DNA of 64,000 bases from Megaleporinus macrocephalus. Taxonomy: Eukaryota; Chordata; Actinopteri; Characiformes; Anostomidae. Under the pieces are notes generated by a model, which saw only the letters and a list, made by a program, of their open reading frames with translations, did no database searches and was not told the origin of the DNA. The stretch spans positions 6,795,877 through 6,859,876 of the forward strand of contig CM038726.1 of NCBI GenBank assembly GCA_021613375.1. Reading direction: 5' to 3'. How positions within the stretch are numbered: the first letter of the stretch is position 1; each line of letters opens with the position of its first letter. The translations under genes were made by a program, and so were the position numbers. Shown here piece by piece: positions 1 through 11,800 of the stretch.

Positions 1-1240
1 TTGGACGATATGCGAATTGCAGGGGGTCAAATGAAGAGGGCAGTTGGGTCTTGATGTTCCTCATGACTAGCCTCTCGAAGCACTTCATGATGATGGGCGT
101 GAGAGCTACGGGACGGTAGTCATTGAGGCAGGACACCGTGGACTTCTTCGGCACGGGGATGATGGTGGTGGTCTTGAGGCACGTTGGGACAGTGGAGCTG
201 CGCAGGGAGACGTTGAAGATGTCCGTGAGAACATCTGTCAACTGGTCTGCACACTCTCTGAGCACTCTGCCAGGGATGTTGTCTGGTCCTGCAGCTTTCC
301 GTGGGTTGACTCTGCGCAGAGTTTTCCTCACGTCCACTGCAGTCAGGCACAACACCTGCTCATCTGGCTTGGGTGTGATCTTCCTCACCAACGTGTTGTT
401 CTGTGCCTCAAACCGTGCATAAAAGTCGTTCAGGGCATCAGGGAGGAAGGCATCACTGTCACAGGACGGTGGCATTGTCCTGTAGCTTGTGATTTCCTGG
501 ATGCCCTGCCACATGCGCCGTGTGTCACCCGTGTCCTTGAAGTGGTTGTGGATTCTCTGGGCGTGTGCGCGCTTTTCCTCTCAGATGGCTCGTGACAATT
601 TGGCTCTTGCTTTCCTTAGGGCCGCCTTGCCACCCACTCTGAAGGCCGAGTCGCGGGTCCTCAGTAGCGCACGCACCTCAGGAGTCATCCACGGCTTCTG
701 GTTTGGGCTTGTGGTGATGGTCTTGGAGACAGTGCCATCATCAATACACTTGCTGATGTAGCCAGTGACTGATGCTGTGTACTCCTCCAAGTTAACAGAG
801 TCGCCTTCAGTCGCAGCCTCCCTGAACATGTCCCATGCAGTGCACTCAAAACAGTCCTGAAGGGCAGAGATGGCTCCTGCCGGCCAGGTTTTCACCTGCT
901 TCTGAACTGGTCTGGAGCGTCTGATGAGGGGTGTGTAAGCTGGAGTCAGATACACAGACATGTGGTCCGAGAACGCGAGGTGGGGGCGGGGCTCCGCCCG
1001 GTACGCGCTGGGTATGTTTGTGTAAACAAGGTCCAACGCGTTCGCTCCTCTCATGGGAAAGTCCACATGCTGATGGAATTTAGGGAGGACTGACTGGAGA
1101 TTAGCGTGGTTGAAATCTCCGGCGACAATGAACAGTGCGTCTGGATGTCTGGTCTGCAGATCGCTGATGCCCCTGTGCAGTTCCCACAGTGCCTCCCTAG
1201 CATTAGCATTAGCGTTATAGCATTATTTCTCCACTGAAGC
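1..1240 (-). mobile_element. L2/CR1-superfamily LINE fragment (endonuclease end and start of reverse transcriptase), dead
   Basis: Minus-strand reading gives the end of an APE-type endonuclease (GDFNHANL, then SDHMSVYL near 960-1120), a linker with NQKPWM near 700, and the front of a reverse transcriptase with [11 protein letters not shown] near 290 and [12 protein letters not shown] near 100. It runs off the left edge, so the catalytic RT motifs are not seen. The reading frame is broken by an in-frame TGA near 585 and by shifts near 1070 and 350-580. The architecture matches the better-preserved LINE at 13.9-17.3 kb, but the two differ throughout, so they are different subfamilies. The exact border with the BEL/Pao fragment on the right is uncertain (about 1230-1385). 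Confidence 0.85.
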
Positions 1241-1384
1241 AGGGTCTGGCGGTGGTAGGATATGTGCACTGGTGTTCCGGTGCACATATTTGCAGAGATG
1301 GACGTGAATATCCACAAACAATGACACAAAAAGCACCAATTTCGGACCAAGAGTGGCCGCTGCGTGTTAATGCGCCGCCGACCG

Positions 1385-2470
1385 GAACCGATCTCAGCGC
1401 GGTAAGACTTAGCTTGGGTAGGATTCTTAGCGAGCTTCCACTCTGTGCTGCGAAGCCTGGGGAGGACTGCTTCCGCAGGAGCCCGGAGAGCTATACGGTC
1501 GTACGGCAAAGAAGAGGGGTGGCATAGCGTAGTACACCATCTACAGTGACTCTAGTGGTGGCTGTCTGGAGCAGAGTGAGAGCTTGTTGGTCTTCCTTCA
1601 AACGAGTGACAGCTTTGTCATTGTAGAGCAAGCTGTCCGTTTGCCAAAGGCGTTCCACGTTCCTGAGAAGCTCGCTGGAAGGTGAGGCTGTGGCGATGTG
1701 CAGGCACTGCTGGACTCCAGGTGAGAGATGGACAGTATCAACTGGCCCTTGAAGCGACCAACCCAACTTAGTGCAGATGGCAACAGGTCTGCCTGATAGT
1801 CCTGCATGCACTGGTTGGACTGGAGAGATCAGGTGGGGCATATCAGACCCAATTAGGAGCAGAGGTTGAGGACGATTCATGAGGGGTAAGGGAAATCCTC
1901 TGAGATGTTTGTATTTCTGCTGCAGCACACCAACTGGATAAGTGTGTTCAGCAAGAGCCAATCCCTCTGCGGTAAAGGAATGGGATATCAGGTGCTTCTC
2001 GCATGGCCGCAGCAGTGATGATACTTCCAAGGAGACTGATGCGCCATAAAGTTGCTTAACGCTTTGGTGCACAGTCTGCAAGGGTAGCGTCTCTGGATGG
2101 CTGACAAGGTTGAGCTGTTGCACCACTTAAGGAAGGACGATGCTCCTCTCAGACCCGTCATCGAGTACTGCATAAGTCTCCATCCTTCGTTCGCCGTTAT
2201 GGAGGAGGACCTTGACCACCTTCAACATTACTCTTTGAGACCTGTTGGGCCGATCCAGGTACACCTTTGTGGGGAGTAGGCTGACCGTGTACACCTTCCG
2301 TTTGGTTTCCTGTACTGACTCGTGCAAGATGGTGAGATGTGTCTCCTTGCAGGTTTTACAGGGGCGCTTAAGCGTGCACCGGTCGTCGGGGTGATTGCGT
2401 CCGCATTTCTGACACCGTTCTCCCTCCTTGAGCCACTTCAGGATCTGATTGGAATCTGATCGGTCTTGAC
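1385..2470 (-). mobile_element. BEL/Pao LTR-retrotransposon fragment: zinc knuckle, aspartic protease, start of RT region, dead
   Basis: In minus-strand order there is a zinc-knuckle-like stretch with CQKCGRNHP, CTLKRPCKTC and THLTILHE (about 2340-2440). Next comes a retropepsin with the active-site block LDDGSERS (about 2140-2160), then the BEL/Pao segment with GSDMPHLI and CTKLGWSLQGP. The spacer before the reverse transcriptase follows, with RYATPLL and LRSTEWKLAKNPTQAKSYRAEI. This domain order and wording are typical of BEL/Pao polyproteins. An in-frame TAA at 2127-2129 interrupts the protein just after the protease motif, and a shift near 1500 separates the last block. No LTRs and no RT catalytic core are present. 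Confidence 0.85.
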
Positions 2471-2864
2471 TTCAGGAATTGAGGTAGTGGTCCTGACTGT
2501 CACAATATGGACAGAACGATTTGGGCTTGGGTTTGGCCTTCATCATTGCCAAGTTTTGTCTGTTGCAGTTACTATTATCGTGTATGACCTTTTTTCATCC
2601 CTCGACTCTGTTTCTGCCTAACCCTGTATATTGGATTCCTTGTATGACCTTGTTTTGTTTTTACGACTCTGCCTTTGCCTTGCCCTTTTTACTGGACCTC
2701 ATGGTTATTGGACTCTCACCTGTTTTCTCGGCTCGTCTCTTTGGTTAATCCTTTGGTGTCTGTTTGGCTAATCTGGTTTTGACAGGGACTGTTTCTGACG
2801 TTGCCTTTTTCTACACACCATATATTAAAACCTCTAGAATTGTCACTCTGCATTTGTCTCAATT
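2471..2864. other. Unclassified T-rich repeat-like sequence
   Basis: No coding potential is recognised. A phrase of about ten bases (tgtatgacct) occurs twice about 60 bases apart (near 2581 and 2641). The pyrimidine-rich sentence structure resembles the untranslated or LTR parts of fish retroelements, but no termini or target duplications are visible. Confidence 0.3.
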
Positions 2865-4095
2865 CTGTTGGGTTCTGACAAACACATCTTAAAAATGTTG
2901 GGGCAGGGGCAGGTCTACCATTGTGTAGCATCAAATCTGTTAACAAGAGTCTGTAAACATCTGGGAACTGAGAGGACCAGTTGGGGGAGTTTTGGGAGAG
3001 GAATGTTGTCTTATTCTTATCTGATGTAGGGTTCAGCACCAAATGTTTTCTATTGGTGAAGGTCTGGACTGCAGGCAGGTCAGTTCAGCACCCACACTTT
3101 TCTTTTGCCATGGTATGCTATTGCGATGGATAGCGTATGTGATTTAACATTGTCTTGCTTAAATATGCAAGGTCTTCTCTGAAAGAGACGCTGTCTGGAT
3201 GGGAGCATGTGTGGTTCTGAAAGCTCTGTATAATGTTCAGCATTGATAGAGCCTTTCCAGATGTGTGAGCTGCTCATGCTATAGACACTAATGCAACGGC
3301 AGACCATCGGAGATGCAGGCTATTAAACTGTGCACTGATAACAAGCTGGATGGTCTTATTTTCTCCTCTTGAGTCTTGTAAGACACAGCGTCTGTGGTTT
3401 TCAAAAAGAATTTTAAAATCTGATTCATCTGACCACCGAAGTTTTCTATTTTGCCTCAGTCTATTTAAAATGAGCTTTGGTCCAGTAAAGACGGCAGCGC
3501 TTCTGAATTGCGTTGACATATGGCTTCTGCTTTGCATGAGACTGCTTTGCATGAGACTTTAACTTGCATTTGTGGATTGCACAGCAAACTGTGTTTATGG
3601 TAAATGATTCCTGGAAGTGTTCATGAACCCATGCAGTGATTTCTAGTTCAGAATCATGCCTGTTAAAATTGCAGAGCTACCTGAGGGGCCTGAAGATCAA
3701 AACCATCCAGTATTGACCGTCGGTCCTGTCCCTTGAGCACAGGGATTCTTCCAGATTCTCTGAATCTTTTGATGATATTATGTACTGCAGATGGTGGGAT
3801 ATTCAAAGTTTTATTAATTTTACGCGAAGAAACGTTTTTCTGAATTTGTTTCTACACACATATTGTTGAACCTCTGCCCATCTTCTCTTTTGATAGTCTG
3901 CCGACTCAGGATGCTTTTCAGAAAATATTTTAAGGTCTCACTTTTAAAGTCTGATACGTGTTCTGTGTTATATAGTGGACACAATATAGGTACAAGAGAT
4001 TTGCAAAGCATTGCATTCTTTTTTCATTTACATTTTACACTGAGTGCCAACTTTTTTGAAATTGTGTTTGGAAAATGTGGACTTATATGTGGTCC
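2865..4095 (-). mobile_element. Tc1/mariner DNA transposon, decayed full-length copy
   Basis: On the minus strand the element reads from the terminal region near 4090 through the helix-turn-helix part (about 3700-3800) to a Tc1-type DDE transposase. Recognisable blocks are KLRWSDESDFKILFENH (about 3410-3450), GSINAEHY and HMLPSRQRLFQRRPCIF (about 3180-3250), KQDNVKSHT (about 3140-3170) and SPIENIW (about 3040-3060). The frame is broken several times, including a nonsense change where a Trp-Pro-Ala block is expected near 3080. It ends in the 3' tail typical of this common fish family. The outer ends are degraded and no TA duplication could be fixed. It sits immediately 3' of GIMAP-1. Confidence 0.85.
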
Positions 4096-4153
4096 TTGGA
4101 ATCAGAGGGTTAATAAATCATTCTCTCCATAATAAGGTAATGAAAACACTCAC

Positions 4154-4858
4154 CCATCAATAATCTGAGTTCTTCTCTCTGCTTCTGCACCTTCATCATT
4201 CTTTCTTTTGCTCTCTCTTCCTCTGCTCTCCTCTTCTTTTCCACCTTGTGTAGAATCTTTCTGTCCATTTCAAAATGGCGTCCACTGTTTGCTGCCACCA
4301 TCTCCTCTATCTTCTCCAGCAGCTCTGTGACCTGAGAGTCATCACTCCTGTTCTTATTGTTAAGAACATGATACCTGTTCCCACATTTCTCCACCAGCCA
4401 CTGGAGATCCTTGCCGTCTCTCTCAATGTACTGCTCTATGGGTGTGTCTCCCAGACAGTCTCCACGAGTGAACAGCACTATAGTGTGACTCCAGACTGTA
4501 TCAGTTAGAAGTTTCAGATATCCTTCTAATTTGTTTCTTCGATTCTCTCTGAAAACACCTTCCACACGTATAACCAGTAGAACAGCATGAGGTCCTGGAG
4601 GACAAAGAGACACACTGAGTACAATCTCCTGTTTCAGTAACTTAGTGCTCCTCTCTACACGTAGCTCTCTCCACCATCCTGGAGCTTCAACCACAGTGAT
4701 GTGTCTCTCTGCTACTTCTCTCTGTCTCTTCACACACTGAGCAGTTCTCTTTAACTCAAACTCCTCTCTGTTCAGGATGGTGTTTCCTGCTGAACTCTTT
4801 CCAGCACCTCTGTATCCTAGCAGTGCAATCCTCAGATCTGAGAGACGGTGTGAGTCAC
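4154..4858 (-). CDS. GIMAP-1: AIG1-type immune-associated GTPase exon
   Basis: Codes for 235 residues of a GIMAP/AIG1 GTPase: P-loop GYRGAGKS (about residues 15-22), G3-like EAPGWW (58-63), the AIG1 conserved box LSVSLCPPGPHA (81-92), a G4-like TRGD (131-134), CGNRYHVLNN (159-168) and a charged, probably coiled-coil tail from about 196. GIMAPs bind GTP and act in leukocyte survival and membrane traffic; here that role is inferred from the family. The exon starts after the acceptor cctcacag (bases 4859 upward) and ends at a GTGAGT donor (4148-4153). Both junctions are phase 1. The ATG further upstream in frame lies in the intron, so it is not the start codon. This is the last copy in transcription order. 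Confidence 0.9.
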
Positions 4859-6159
4859 CTGTGAGGAACAATGTGAACAATCACAAACCAGTACAGACAC
4901 AGTCACCAACATAACAGAATACAATTCAACCCAATTAGTGAATAAACGCAAATACTAAATTTAACAGAGTATCTTGAATACTTTCCCCACAAATATGTTT
5001 GAGAAAAAGTAAAAATAATATAATTTGAGAATGTTTATCAAACTTTTCTTAAAATCAATGTAAACTAAATCAATGTAATAACAAACACTTGGTTTTAATG
5101 TTCTGAATGTTCAGTGTATTTTATTTATTTATATAATTTAGGTATAGAACACTGGGTCACAGGGCATTTAATCTTTGTTAACTTAGTTAACCTTTTCGAC
5201 CATTTGGAAATCCACCATTTGTCCTCACATCAAAGCTCCTTGAATCTTCATTCACTGTTGAATCATCTAAATGATCTGGAGCCTGAATTTATACTTAGCC
5301 TTAAAGTCCTTATTAGATCTGTATTTGTATAAAACCTGTTTCTCAGTAGATCACCACAGTGTACTCTGATCTGCAGCATCACAGTCAGACTGTTTGTTTC
5401 TAAGTAAGACTGTATAGAATAACCATAGATCCTGAACAAACCCATCCTAGCTGCACACTGATGAACCCCATACTGACCCTGGACTGACCATTCAATTACA
5501 AACTCTTAAAAAGCCTAACTCTTCATTTGTTAACTATAAACTTATTTATTAATTTATTAATATTAAGCATTATTGTTTAGGTATTATTCTTAAGACTAAT
5601 AATTAAGGGACTCCACTACAACTTTATAATGAAGTTATTAATGGTAAGTGTGATTATACAGTTTCAACTTTTTGTTAAAGCGTATTAATCAGTTGTTAAT
5701 ATTAATCCTCATTAGTATAGCTATTATTACTACACATAATTATTCTGTTGTTAATCATAATCATTTGTATTCAGTGATTAATGCTTAAGGCCATGCGATG
5801 GACTGGTGACCTGTCCATGGTGTACCTCGCCTTCGCCCGATGAAGCTGTTATTGTCCCCAGCCCTCCCATGACCCCTGACTAGCAGGATAAAATGGAAGA
5901 TAATGGATGGATTAATGATTAAAATCTTACAAACTGTGATTGCAATACGATGCAGTAAATTAAGAAGTGCTGATAAATCAATAATATGACATTGTTTTAT
6001 TAATTGGTAAAAGTGAATTATTGCGTCACAACTACAGAATAAGTAGGTAAAACTTGGAGTTTTGAAAGTGAGGAATTAATGTGTGAATGTTATGCCAGAC
6101 TTTTGGCACAAAATGGTTAATAAATCAATTTGTTTTCATTTTAGAAATAAAAAACTCAC
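4859..6159 (-). repeat. GIMAP unit spacer/intron, class A
   Basis: This AT-rich block between GIMAP-1 and GIMAP-2 recurs, with small changes, beside GIMAP-2, -4, -5, -6 and -7. Shared landmarks are a segment around tgagaaaaagtaaaaat, the phrase gaacactgggtcacagg, the block ccaccatttgtcctcacatc, and ccctggactgacc near 5475. It shows that the array duplicated as genomic units and not as retrocopies. No coding exon is seen in it. The short piece at 5790-5915 is a later insertion and is listed separately. Confidence 0.75.
5790..5915 (+). repeat. Fish LINE/SINE 3' tail fragment
   Basis: The run ctggtgacctgtccatggtg, followed by a cgcccgatg block and ending in atggaagataatggatgg, is the tail shared by many fish L2-type LINEs and SINEs. 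It is absent from the other spacer units, so it was inserted here. A piece of the same tail in the opposite orientation lies at about 21776-21815. Confidence 0.6.
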
Positions 6160-6864
6160 CCATCAATGATCTGATGTGCTCTTTCCGCTTCAGCACCTTC
6201 ACCATCCTCTCTTTTGCTCTCTTATACTCTGCTCTTCTCTTCTTTTCCATTTTCTGTAGAATCTTTCTGTCCATTTCAAAATGACGTCCACTGTTTGCTG
6301 CCACCATCTCCTCTATCTTCTCCAGCAGCTCTGTGACCTGAGTGTCATCACTCCTGTTCTTATTGTTGAGAACATGATACCTGTTCCCACATTTCTCCAC
6401 CAACCACTGGAGGTCCTTCCCTTCACTCTCAATGTACTGCTCTATGGGTGTGTCTCCCAGATAGTCTCTATGAGTGAACAGCACTATAGTGTGACTCCAG
6501 ACTGCATCAGTTAGAAGTTTCAGATATCCTTCTAATATGTTTCTGTTGTTCTCTTTAAAAACAATGTCCACGTTTATGACCAGTAGAACAGCATGAGGTC
6601 CTGGAGGACACAGAGACACACTGAGTACAATCTCCTGTTTCAGTAACTCAGTGCTCTCCTCTACAGGTATATTATTCCACCATCCTGGAGCTTCAACCAC
6701 AGTGATGTGTCTCTCTGCTACTTCTCTCTGTCTCTTCACACACTGAGCAGTTGTCTTTAACTCAAACTCCTCTCTGTTCAGGATGGTGTTTCCTGCTGAA
6801 CTCTTTCCAGCATCTCTGTATCCCAGCAGTACAATCCTCAGATCTGAGAGACGGTGTGAGTCAC
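6160..6864 (-). CDS. GIMAP-2: AIG1-type immune-associated GTPase exon
   Basis: Open through 235 codons. P-loop GYRDAGKS, EAPGWW, the AIG1 box and CGNRYHVLNN are all present; the G4-like motif reads THRD. The region after EAPGWW is NNIPVEESTELL, one of the variable patches of the array. The tail is slightly diverged (MEKKRRAEYKRAKERM). The acceptor is ctcacag and the donor GTGAGT at 6154-6159, both phase 1. The 5' flank is class A (fragment gaggaacaatgtgaacaatc on the plus strand), as in GIMAP-1. It is probably an internal exon downstream of GIMAP-3. Confidence 0.9.
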
Positions 6865-7851
6865 CTGTGAGGAACAATGTGAACAATCACAAACCAGTAC
6901 ATACACAGTCACCAACATAAAAGAAAGAAATTAAACCCAATTAGTGAATAAACGCAAATACTACAATTTAACAGAGTATCTTGAATACTTTCCCCACAAA
7001 AACGTTTGAGAAAAACTACAAATATTATCATCTGAAAATGTTTAGAAAAGACTTTTCTTAAATATATGCAACTAAATCAATGTAGCTACAAACTCTTAGT
7101 TTTAATGTATAAAATGTTCAGTGTATTTTTTTAGATATATAATTTAGGTATAGAACACTGGGTCACAGGACATTTAATCTTTGTTAACTTAGTTAATTTT
7201 TTTAAACATTTGTTCTCACATCAAAGCTCCTTAAATCCTCATTCACTGTTGAATCATCAAATGATCTGGAGCTTGAATTCACACTTAGCCTTAAAGTCCT
7301 TATTAGATCTGTATCTGTATAAAACCTGTTTCTCACTAGATCACCACAGTGTACTCTGATCTGCAGCATCACAGTCAAACTGTTTGTTTCTAAGTAAGAC
7401 TGTATAGAATAACCATACAGCCTGAACAAACCCATCCTAGCTGCACCCTGATTTAACCCCATCAACCCTGGACTGACCGTTCAATTACAAAAACTAAGCC
7501 TAATGCTTCATTAATGAACTATAAGTCAAATTATTTAGTTGTTAGTTATTGTTCAGCTATTAATATTAAGACTAATAGTGAAGGGACTGCATTATAAATT
7601 TATAACAGAGTTATCAATGGTAAGTCTTATTATACAAATTCAAATTGTTAAAACCTGTTAATCAGTATTGATAAATCAATAATATGACATTATTTTTATT
7701 TATTGTTAAAAGTGTATTATTGAGTCACACCTACAGAATAAGTAGGTAAAACTTTTAAAAGTGAGGAATTAACATGTGAATTTCATGCCAGATTTTGGCA
7801 CAAAATGATAAATAAATCATTTTTTTTCTCATTTTAGAAATAAAAACTCAC
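6865..7851 (-). repeat. GIMAP unit spacer/intron, class A
   Basis: Homologous to the spacer between GIMAP-1 and -2, in the same order and orientation, but shorter and without the LINE-tail insertion. No coding exon or other element was recognised. Confidence 0.75.
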
Positions 7852-8553
7852 CCATCAATGACCTGATGTGCTCTCTCTGCTTCTGCACCTTCATCATCCT
7901 CTCTTTCACTCTCTCTTCCTCTGCTCTCCTCTTCTCTTCCACCTCCTGTAGAATCTTTCTGTCCATTTCAAAATAGCGTCCACTGTTTTCTGCCACCATC
8001 TCCTCTATCTTCTCCAGCAGCTCTGTGACCTGAGAGTCATCACTACTTTTCATATTGTTGAGAACATGATACCTGTTCCCACATTTCTCCACCAGCCACT
8101 GGAGGTCCTTCCCTTCACTCTCAATGTGCTGCTCTATGGGTGTGTCTCCCAGATAGTCTCCATGAGTGAACAGAACTATAGTGTGACTCCAGACTGTATC
8201 AGGTAGAAGTTTTAGATATCCTTCTAACACGTTTCTCTCTTTCTCTTCAAATATGGTGTTGAAACGTATGACCAGTAGAACAGCATGAGGTCCTGGAGGA
8301 CACAGAGACACACTGAGCACAATCTCCTGTTGCAATAACTCAGTGCTCCACTCTACAGGTATATTAATCCACCATCCTGGAGCTTCAACCACAGTGATGT
8401 GTCTCTCTGCTACTTCTCTCTGGCTCTTCACACACTGAGCAGTTGTTTTTAAACTCTCAAACTCATCTCTGTTCAGGATGGTGTTTCTTGCTAAACTCTT
8501 TCCAGAATATCTGTATCCCAGCAGTACAATCCTCAGATCTGAGAGACGGTCAC
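7852..8553 (-). CDS. GIMAP-3: AIG1-type immune-associated GTPase exon (candidate first GTPase exon of a gene)
   Basis: Open through 234 codons between the acceptor cttacag and the GTGAGT donor (7846-7851), phase 1 on both sides. Relative to the other copies it lacks two codons at the start (GDRLSD, not GDSHRLSD) and has one extra residue before LKTTAQC. The P-loop GYRYSGKS still fits GxxxxGKS, but the next residues read LARNTIL, not SAGNTIL. G4-like is THGD. No ATG is available near the exon start, so the initiator must be in an upstream exon. Its 5' flank is class B, shared with GIMAP-8 and -9, while its 3' flank is class A. Confidence 0.88.
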
Positions 8554-8804
8554 CTGTAAGAAACAGAGATGAAAATTATTAAACTCTGTAAATATAAAAT
8601 ATGCTGTTTGACACAAATTCAGTTACAGCAGAGTTCTCATATATACTTACAGAATTAAGCAATCATCAGAAAAGTACAGATAATAGAAATATCTTAACAC
8701 CTTAACTTGTTCTAAATTGAATCACACAGCACTTACTGAAACTTCTGAAAAATTACAAACACTGTCGAAACAGTTGATGTTGGTGGAATTAGCTGAAGTG
8801 TAGG
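8554..8804 (-). repeat. GIMAP class B 5' flank (leader)
   Basis: Homologous to the sequences just 5' of GIMAP-8 and GIMAP-9 (landmarks: tttgacacaaattcagttac, tagaaatatcttaac, cacagcacttactga, gaaacagttgatgtt on the plus strand). On the minus strand it contains donor-like GTAAGT sites (for example in the cagcacttactga block) that could end a 5' untranslated exon. Homology stops near 8805, where the Gypsy element begins. Confidence 0.55.
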
Positions 8805-11800
8805 CACAACAGACTGAAGGACATCACACAGCCAGCTCACCGTCCCGCACAGAGAGCTACAGCTCCTGCACGCATCCCAAAACAATGCAGTATACCTTCA
8901 CGTAACAAAACCCCATTGTCCTTAACCAGACAGTTTCAACTCAAACCTGGTTCAATCTGTGAGTATGATAGCTAATTGTCCATCTGTTAGAACTCCAGTC
9001 AGTGGTAACCCTAGGGTGAACCCTAGGTCTGAGATTGTAAGCGCTAGTCAATCGAACATCAGATGGGCCACTAACGTGTGTAGGACTTTCAGCAGCACTA
9101 CCGTCGGGGCCTTGGGCCGCAGTGCAGCTAATATCAGTCTTGAGCATAGGCATGGTGTCCGCCCTGCTCCTCAAATCATCATAGTCAAATATCTCAGCTA
9201 GGGGCTGTGACAAGTCAACAAGACCAGACTCAGGACTGTTCATTTGACCTTCGGGCGTAGGTTCCTCTCCTACAGCCTCGTCAGGTGCTGAGCACTCATC
9301 CTCTGAGCTGCTTCCATCATTCAGCCATCCACTTGCCATAGCAGGACTCCCCAAGACTGCATTGTGAGACCTGCGTTGTCTGAAGCAGCCTGGGCTGTGC
9401 CGCTGACTATTTTGAGACTCTGCCATGGCCCATTAACAACGTGCACTACACCCACATCCGTGCCATCCATATTGGCTATACGGTAGTTGACCTCAGACAG
9501 CTTTTGGACAACCCGGTAGGCTCCAGCATAAACACATGCTAGCTTTGCAGTCAAGTTCGCTACAGCATCAGAGCGGGGATGATTCTTAAGGCGGACCAGA
9601 TCTCCGAGCTGATAGGTGACAGGTCGACGTCTCAAGTCATAATAGTGCTTTTTACGCTTGTGGCTAGCCTGTAGCGCTGCTCAAGCATGATCGTGGGTCT
9701 CTTGTATAGACTGTTTGAGGGTCTGTGGTGGGGTCAGGAAAGGGTCATCTGTCCCGTCTGTGGACGGCTGGGAGAGTAAGTCCACTGGGGTGGCAAGTTC
9801 CCTCCCATAGAGCATTTTTGCCGGGCTGAACCCCGTACTCTCATGAGGGGCTGTTCTGAGCGCAAAGCAAATCTATGGGATATACTTGTCCCATGAGTTG
9901 TGTTTATCACCGACATAGGCACGAATTGCTGTTTTCAGGGTACGATTTACTCTTTCTGTTGCATTCGTCTGGGGGTGGTAAGCTGTGGTAAGACGATGCT
10001 CAGTCCCCACAGTTTTCAGAACTTTGTTAAAAAGCTCACTCATAAATAGTGTACCCCTGTCTGAAATCAGGTACTTTGGGGCACCGTGCCAAGCAAACAT
10101 CTCACTCTGAAACTTGCTTGAGGCAACTTATGCAGTGGCTTCTCTGACCGCGCTCACTTCAATCCACTTGCTAAATTAGTCAACAAAGACTAAAATATAG
10201 GCACATCCAGACGCTGTGCGGGGCAAAGGTCCCACAAAATCAACACCCACAACTTCCCACGGCTCACTGGCATGGACAGGCACTAGCAGGCCGGCAGGTT
10301 TCCTTTGGCTAGGCTTAGCAAGTTGGCACACTGGGTAGGAGAGCACATATGTCTTCACATCCTTCCTCATCTTCGGCCAAAATAAACGCAGGCGCATTCT
10401 AGCTAGGGTCTTCGTAATGCCTAAATGACCGGGTGATCATGGAAATAAATCAAAAGAGAGCCTTTAATGGATTCCAGGGCATAAAGCTTTAGCTCCTTCA
10501 AAGGGTGTAGACTGCAGCTAAATCGATTTTCTCTGTAAGACAGGAGTCCTTCATGCACAACAAACTTGGTTTCCCAGTCCTCCTCAGACTCAGGACACTC
10601 TGGCCTCTCAAGCTTCTGTAAAATAGTCGCCAAGGCTGGGTTGTTACGCTGAAAATGCCGCAAGTGCTCTTTGTCGGTCAGTTCTATTGAGGGCTGGGCA
10701 CGGAGCTTAAGGCCTGCTATTACCACATGCTCTGGAAGGAGGTCAGTGGGGCCTTGGTCTGACTGTCCAGGGTCCGTGACAACGCATCCGGCACCTGATT
10801 CCTGGCACCAGGCTTGTGAACAATTCTGATGTCAAAATCTTGGAGCTAAGGCACCATCTTGCAAGTCGTCCTGACGGGTTTGGCCGGGACATGAGCCACT
10901 TCAAGCTGCTGTGATCAGTATAGACCGTTACTGGAAGTCCCTCAATATAAGGTCTAAAATGCTCGGGAGCCCAGATCACCCCTTGACACTCTTTTTTGGT
11001 TGTTGAGTAGGGCTTTTCAGATTTGTGCAGGGTGCGGCTGGCAAATGCCACGACCACCTCTCTCCCATTCTCATCCTGCTGCATAAGAGCTGTCCCGAGT
11101 CCCATGTCACATGCATCTGTATACAGGTAGAAGGTGCACTCAAAATCAGGCAAACGTAACACAGGCGCTGAGGTGAGGCGTTCTTTCAAGAAGTCCATCG
11201 CCTGTTGGCAGTTCTCATCCAACAGAAACAAAGAGTCTTGTCGGGTCAGAGCGAACAGGGGTTCAGCTTGTTTTGCATAGCCACTGATGAACCATCTGTA
11301 GTAGCTGGTTAAACCTAAAAACTGTCTCACTTGTCTTACATCAGTAGGCACTGGGAATCCTACCTTCCACTGGGAATCTTACCTTGTCAAGGTCAGGGAG
11401 GATTCTCTGCGAGGTGACAAACACTTCTTTCAAGTCAAGGAGATGTTGGTCGAAAGTTGGCGAAGCAATCACGACATCGTCAAGGTACACTGCGCAGCAC
11501 TTGTACACAAAGCCCGCCAAGACTGTGTTCATGAGTCTTTGAAAAGTGGCTGGAGCGTTGCAAAGCCCAAAAGGGAGAACTTTAAAATGGAAGAGGCCAC
11601 AGTGGGAAGCACGGAAAAAATGCCGTTTTTGGCCTTGAACTCTCCTCGACACCGACCTGCCAGTATCCTCGGGCTAAGTCGATAGTGAAAATGAACTTCC
11701 CTCTTGCTAGGAAAACCAACGATTCATCGACTCTGGGCAGTGGGTAGCGATCTTTGATGGTCACTTGGTTCAGTCCCCTGTAGTCAACACAAAGCCTAGG

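Noticed and set aside
4859..4880. The ATG-initiated extension before GIMAP-1 (and the same in other copies) as a signal peptide or N-terminus
   Set aside because: The hydrophobic-looking residues are the translated polypyrimidine tract and acceptor site. Copies 3 and 8 lack the ATG although their exon is intact.
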